Source: Agrobacterium vaccinii (GTDB taxonomy: Bacteria > Pseudomonadota > Alphaproteobacteria > Rhizobiales > Rhizobiaceae). From it: a stretch of DNA of 64,000 nt. Each line of letters starts with the position of its first letter. The first letter of the stretch is position 1. Both the position numbers and the translations under genes were made by a program. This document shows, piece by piece, positions 60,332-64,000 of this stretch. The DNA is taken from assembly GCF_021310995.1 (NCBI RefSeq), contig NZ_CP054151.1, positions 310,001-374,000 of the forward strand, given 5' to 3'. Under the pieces are notes generated by a model. The model was not told the DNA's origin. It worked only from the letters and a program-made list of their open reading frames with translations, and ran no database searches.

Positions 60332-61285
60332 TCAGTTAGAAACTTGCTGATCGGGACGGTTGCCGAGTTCGGCTGCCTGACGGAGGAAATCGAAGCCCAG
60401 AACAGCAGCCCCTACCAGACCGGGCTCCACCGTACATTGCGCGCGTACCACCAGCGGGCGTGAGAACCGTCGCAGGATGCGAGATCGCACCGCCTCATCG
60501 AGCGCGGTCATCAGCGCTACGGAATTCGAAAGGCCACCGCCTACGGGCACGATGGTCGCCCCTGTGACATTGATCAGCAGTGCCAATGGGCCTGCCAGCA
60601 TATCGACAAAGATATCGATGGTGCGAGCGGCGTCTGCATCATTGCACTGCCATTTGTCCAGAATATCCTCGGCGGCGACGGTCTCGCCCGTCAAATGACG
60701 GTGGAGCTTTTCCATTCCGCGCGCACTGCAAATGGCATCCAAACACCCCTCAAGCCCACAGCCGCAGGAAAAGCGGGGTAGATCGACGAGTGGATTTCCA
60801 GCGCGTGTCGCAGCCACAGGCGCGTGTCCCCATTCTCCCGCGAAGCCCCCAGCGCTGTTGATGAGCTTGCCGTCTATGACGAGTGCGCCGCCGACGCCGG
60901 TGCCGAGGATAGCGCTGAAGATGACGCGATGCCCCTGCCCTGCCCCGACGCCATATTCCGCCAGAGCACAGCAGTCCGCATCGTTCGCGATGAGGACCGG
61001 AAGGCCAAGCGCCGTTTCCAAATCGGCTTTCAGCGGCCTGTCATGGGCGCAGGGAATATTGGCGATGAAGGATTTGTCGGTATCGGGATCGATGATCCCT
61101 GTAATCGAAAGCGCGACGCAATCCGGCGTGCCACCGATTTCGGCGATAACGTCCTTCAGCACGCCCACGAAAGCGTCGAAATCATGGATGGGTGTTTGCC
61201 GCCGCGCCACTGGCCGCACATCATCCACGGCCCAGGCGGCAGCACCCTTTATCGCGGTGCCACCAATATCGAAACAGACGATCAA
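60332..61285 (-). CDS. ROK-family sugar kinase
   Basis: The 317-residue kinase has the phosphate-binding motif DIGGTAIKG, IANDADCCALAEYGVG with the catalytic Asp region, the EWGHAPV motif and the zinc-binding CGCGLEGCLD. It phosphorylates a hexose or N-acyl hexosamine with ATP. TTG 61285 is chosen as start because GGGAG is at good spacing and it leaves 35 bp after the M20 gene; an ATG at 61354 would overlap that gene. The operon with an M20 amidohydrolase and an amino-acid transporter does not reveal the sugar. Confidence 0.87.
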   Translation of the reverse strand: MIVCFDIGGTAIKGAAAWAVDDVRPVARRQTPIHDFDAFVGVLKDVIAEIGGTPDCVALSITGIIDPDTDKSFIANIPCAHDRPLKADLETALGLPVLIANDADCCALAEYGVGAGQGHRVIFSAILGTGVGGALVIDGKLINSAGGFAGEWGHAPVAATRAGNPLVDLPRFSCGCGLEGCLDAICSARGMEKLHRHLTGETVAAEDILDKWQCNDADAARTIDIFVDMLAGPLALLINVTGATIVPVGGGLSNSVALMTALDEAVRSRILRRFSRPLVVRAQCTVEPGLVGAAVLGFDFLRQAAELGNRPDQQVSN

Positions 61286-61320
61286 ACGAAAACTCCCGGC
61301 ATCAAACGCTGATTTGCGCC

Positions 61321-62502
61321 TTATGCCAGATATCGTTCCGTAAGTCTCGACCACATGGCCGCACCAACGGTCAGGCTGGCATCGGCGAAATCATATTTCG
61401 GACTGTGCAAAATGGCCGAGTTCACACCATTTCCAAGGCGCAGGAAACTGCCTGGCTTGTGCTCCAGAAAATAGGAGAAATCTTCGCTGCCGGGAATAAG
61501 ATGGCAGGTCGAGACATTCTCAGATCCGATCAGTTCTTCCGCCACGGTGCGGGCAAAAGCGGTCTCTTCTTCCGAATTGGCGACAACAGGATAGCCATGC
61601 TCGTAATTCAGCTCAACCGACGCGCCAAAACCATCAACGATGGAGTGCGTCAGCTTGGTAATTCTTTCTTCCAGCAAAGCGCGAATCCGAGGTTCGAAGC
61701 AGCGGACGCTGAGCGCAAGCTTGGCATATTCGGGAATGACGTTGACCGCTTCGCCCGCATGGATAGTACCCACGGTGACGACCGCGGTCTGGGTCGGATC
61801 GATATTGCGCGAGACGACGGTCTGCAAGGCAACCACAAGATTGCAGGCGACCACGATGGGATCAATGGTGAGGTGCGGACGCGAGGCGTGGCCGCCCTTG
61901 CCTTTGATGGTGATGTTCACTGTATCCGATGATGCCATCAACGGGCCGGAACGGACCAGAATAGCCCCTTCCGGTGCACCGGGATGGTTGTGCAGGCCGA
62001 AAATCGCATCGAACGGAAACCGCTCGAACAGCCCATCGGCGATCATCTTCTGCGCTCCACTTGGCTTGCCGGACTCTTCGGCAGGCTGGAAGATCAGCGT
62101 AACGGTGCCGTTGAAACGGCGGGTCTTGGCGAGATGTTGGGCGGCACCAAGAAGTACGGTCGTGTGACCATCATGACCGCAAGCATGCATTTTGCCCGGT
62201 GTCTTGCTGGCGTAGGGCTTGCCGGTTTCTTCCAGAATGGGAAGCGCGTCCATATCCGCACGGATGGCGATACCCTTCTTGCTCTCGCCTACGCTCAACC
62301 GTGCGACGACGCCGTGACCGCCGACGTTGCGCGTAACCTCATAGCCCCAGCTCTCGAGCTTTTCCGCCACGAAACGCGCGGTTTCCGCTTCTTCGAATGA
62401 GAGTTCGGGATTGGCGTGAAGATGCTGTCGCGTCTCCACGAGTTCCTGTTCCATATCCTTGAAATCGGACACACGGGCAAAAGCATTGTCGAGCACGGTC
62501 AT
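61321..62502 (-). CDS. M20-family amidohydrolase (N-acyl amino acid or hippurate hydrolase type)
   Basis: The 393-residue metallo-hydrolase has the di-metal site set: IRADMDALPI, KMHACGHDGHTTVLL, FQPAEES with catalytic Glu pair, GLHNHP, and near the C-terminus HLIPGSEDFSYFLEHKPGS. A dimerisation domain sits in the middle (about 185-300). It cleaves the amide bond of N-acyl amino acids or indole-acyl amino acids in the cytosol. The ATG at 62502 is used; longer frames lack domain features. It is directly downstream of the polar amino-acid ABC genes, which suggests import then hydrolysis. Confidence 0.9.
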   Translation of the reverse strand: MTVLDNAFARVSDFKDMEQELVETRQHLHANPELSFEEAETARFVAEKLESWGYEVTRNVGGHGVVARLSVGESKKGIAIRADMDALPILEETGKPYASKTPGKMHACGHDGHTTVLLGAAQHLAKTRRFNGTVTLIFQPAEESGKPSGAQKMIADGLFERFPFDAIFGLHNHPGAPEGAILVRSGPLMASSDTVNITIKGKGGHASRPHLTIDPIVVACNLVVALQTVVSRNIDPTQTAVVTVGTIHAGEAVNVIPEYAKLALSVRCFEPRIRALLEERITKLTHSIVDGFGASVELNYEHGYPVVANSEEETAFARTVAEELIGSENVSTCHLIPGSEDFSYFLEHKPGSFLRLGNGVNSAILHSPKYDFADASLTVGAAMWSRLTERYLA

Positions 62503-62589
62503 GGGAATTCCAATCGAGAAGGTGGTGCAGCACACTGGAAAAACTGGAACTATGCCCCGCATTTGAAGCGGGGCATAGCGCAAATGGCA

Positions 62590-63372
62590 TCAAAGGAAGC
62601 GTGACAGGAAGGCCTGGGTACGCGGGTGCTTCGGATTGCCGATCACCTCTTCCGGTGTTCCCATCTCCACGATATGGCCGCCATCCATGAAAACGACCCT
62701 GTCAGCAGCTTCTTTAGCAAAGCCGATTTCATGCGTGACGACGATCATCGTCAGACCCTGGCGGGCCAGATCACGCATGGTGGACAGAACCTCACCCACC
62801 AGTTCCGGGTCAAGCGCGGATGTCGGCTCATCGAACAACATCAGCTTAGGCTTGATGGCCAGCGCACGGGCAATCGCCACGCGCTGCTGCTGGCCGCCGG
62901 AAAGCTGGCGAGGATAGTTATCCGCCTTGTCGGAAAGTCCAACCTTTTGCAACAACTCCCGCGCATAGGCCGTCGCCTGCGCCTTGCTTTCACCATGCAC
63001 GCCAACCGGCGCCTCGATGACATTCTGCAAGGCAGTCATATGCGGGTAAAGATTGAACTGCTGGAACACCATGCCGATGTTTCGCCGTTGCGCAGCAATG
63101 GCGTTGCCGGACAGTTTTTCCAGCTTGTTGTTCCTGAAGCGATATCCGATCTGCTCCCCATCGACCTCTATGGAGCCACGATTGATGGACTCCAGATGGT
63201 TGATGCAACGCAGGAACGTCGATTTTCCCGAGCCGGACGGACCGAGCACGACGACGACCTCGCCCGGATAGACGTCGAGGTCGATGCCCTTGAGGACTTC
63301 CAGTTGATCGAACGCCTTGTGGACATTGCGGGCCCGCACCAGTGGCTGCTTGATTGTGGATGCAGTGGTCAT
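62590..63372 (-). CDS. Polar amino-acid ABC transporter ATPase
   Basis: The 260-residue ATPase of the GlnQ/HisP type has Walker [11 protein letters not shown]-loop [12 protein letters not shown], signature [15 protein letters not shown], Walker [15 protein letters not shown] and H-loop VTHEIGFA, with the family's [12 protein letters not shown] and [13 protein letters not shown]. It powers uptake of a polar or acidic amino acid or opine. It overlaps the permease gene by 4 bp (ATGA). Confidence 0.93.
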   Translation of the reverse strand: MTTASTIKQPLVRARNVHKAFDQLEVLKGIDLDVYPGEVVVVLGPSGSGKSTFLRCINHLESINRGSIEVDGEQIGYRFRNNKLEKLSGNAIAAQRRNIGMVFQQFNLYPHMTALQNVIEAPVGVHGESKAQATAYARELLQKVGLSDKADNYPRQLSGGQQQRVAIARALAIKPKLMLFDEPTSALDPELVGEVLSTMRDLARQGLTMIVVTHEIGFAKEAADRVVFMDGGHIVEMGTPEEVIGNPKHPRTQAFLSRFL

Positions 63373-64000
63373 GGGGTCGCCTCCTGCTGAACGGCTGGGG
63401 CCTGAGCCATCGCGGTGCGGCGGTCGCCTCTGCCGTAATAGCGCTCGATGTAACCCTGACCAATGTTGAGTACGGAGGTGATCAGCAGATACCAGATGAC
63501 GGCGACCATCAACATCGGGACGATTTCGAAGGTGCGGTTGTAGATCGACTGAACCGAATAAAGCAGATCGGCCATGGCGATAACGCTGACGAGCGATGTC
63601 GCCTTGATCATGCTGATAAGCTGGTTACCGGTTGGCGGGACGATGGAGCGCATGGCCTGCGGAATGATGATCCGCCACAGTGCGCGCGCCTTGGTCATCC
63701 CGAAAGCTTCTGCCGTCTCGGCCTGTCCTCTATCTACAGATAGAAGACCACCGCGAATGATTTCCGCCATATAGGCCGCTTCGTTGAGCGCAAGCCCCAC
63801 GATAGCAGCGGTCATCGGCGTGATGACGGAATTGGTCTCCCAGCTTACCAGCGTCGGCCCGAATGGGATGGCGATGGATATTTCTGGAAACAGGGTCGAC
63901 AGATTGTACCAGAAAATGAGCTGCACAAGCAGGGGCGTACCGCGGAAGAACCAGACGAACAGGCCAGATAGCGAGCTTGCCAGAACGTCTTGCGACATGC
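63369..64000 (-). CDS. Polar amino-acid ABC transporter permease, 5' truncated by the window
   Basis: The visible C-terminal 209 residues belong to a HisM/GlnP-type permease: [19 protein letters not shown], then the ATPase-docking loop in [20 protein letters not shown] and [20 protein letters not shown]. In this family the WFFRGTPLL block lies about 100 residues into the protein, so the start and first membrane segments are past the right edge, and the Met at 63998 is internal. It forms the channel for the ATPase encoded downstream. Confidence 0.9.
   Translation of the reverse strand, partial: MSQDVLASSLSGLFVWFFRGTPLLVQLIFWYNLSTLFPEISIAIPFGPTLVSWETNSVITPMTAAIVGLALNEAAYMAEIIRGGLLSVDRGQAETAEAFGMTKARALWRIIIPQAMRSIVPPTGNQLISMIKATSLVSVIAMADLLYSVQSIYNRTFEIVPMLMVAVIWYLLITSVLNIGQGYIERYYGRGDRRTAMAQAPAVQQEATP

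Overview
The window looks like a chromosome or chromid segment from an alphaproteobacterium of the Rhizobiaceae, most likely the Agrobacterium/Rhizobium group. The reasons are gene content (ThuA/ThuB-like sugar genes, many ABC importers, a BacA/SbmA-like ABC protein, a single-subunit methylmalonyl-CoA mutase), GC-rich coding sequence, and regulatory sites typical of alphaproteobacteria: a CtrA box, EcfG-type GGAAC promoters and a Zur-like palindrome. This placement is inference from families, not from a marker gene. No rRNA, tRNA, CRISPR array, insertion sequence or prophage was recognised.

Layout. 1-2.7 kb: an operon of a Gfo/Idh/MocA oxidoreductase (cut by the window start), a ThuA-like protein and a 2-hydroxyacid dehydrogenase. 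2.8-3.1 kb: a small secreted low-complexity protein. 3.3-7.9 kb: a complete branched-chain-type (Liv) ABC importer. 7.9-17.4 kb: a response regulator and TorS-like histidine kinase, divergent from an AfuA/Fbp-type importer with two related binding proteins, a fused permease, an ATPase and an inositol-monophosphatase-family enzyme. 17.5-20.6 kb: a repeat-rich autotransporter preceded by a CtrA box. 20.9-28.6 kb: a BacA/SbmA-like ABC protein, an outer membrane barrel protein, a DUF3597 protein behind an EcfG-type promoter, a CHASE4-GGDEF cyclase, a long Prc protease and a small membrane protein. 28.6-31 kb: TreZ and a PH-domain protein.

31-45 kb is a surface-polysaccharide locus: two GT4 and one GT2 glycosyltransferases, acyltransferase, methyltransferase, deacetylase, Wzy-like polymerase/ligase, Wzz/GumC-like protein, Wzx-like flippase, an acetyltransferase-like protein and a secreted glycosidase-like protein. 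No initiating phosphoglycosyltransferase or outer membrane exporter is present, so it must rely on genes elsewhere. It is followed by a SulP transporter (45.2-46.6 kb) and a signalling group of a stand-alone PAS protein, a PAS-GGDEF cyclase and a GAF-EAL phosphodiesterase (47.0-50.2 kb).

50.5-56.7 kb holds a periplasmic aldehyde oxidoreductase operon (paoABC) with maturation genes (XdhC split into two overlapping genes, and a MocA-like cytidylyltransferase). 57-64 kb has methylmalonyl-CoA mutase, a COG0523 metal-chaperone GTPase with a Zur-like operator, and an operon of polar amino-acid ABC transporter, M20 deacylase and ROK sugar kinase, whose permease runs off the right edge.

The best candidates for something undescribed are the two-binding-protein/TorS-like kinase/phosphatase locus (7.9-17.4 kb), read here as a sugar-phosphate uptake and sensing system, and the polysaccharide locus with its secreted glycosidase beside a c-di-GMP signalling group.
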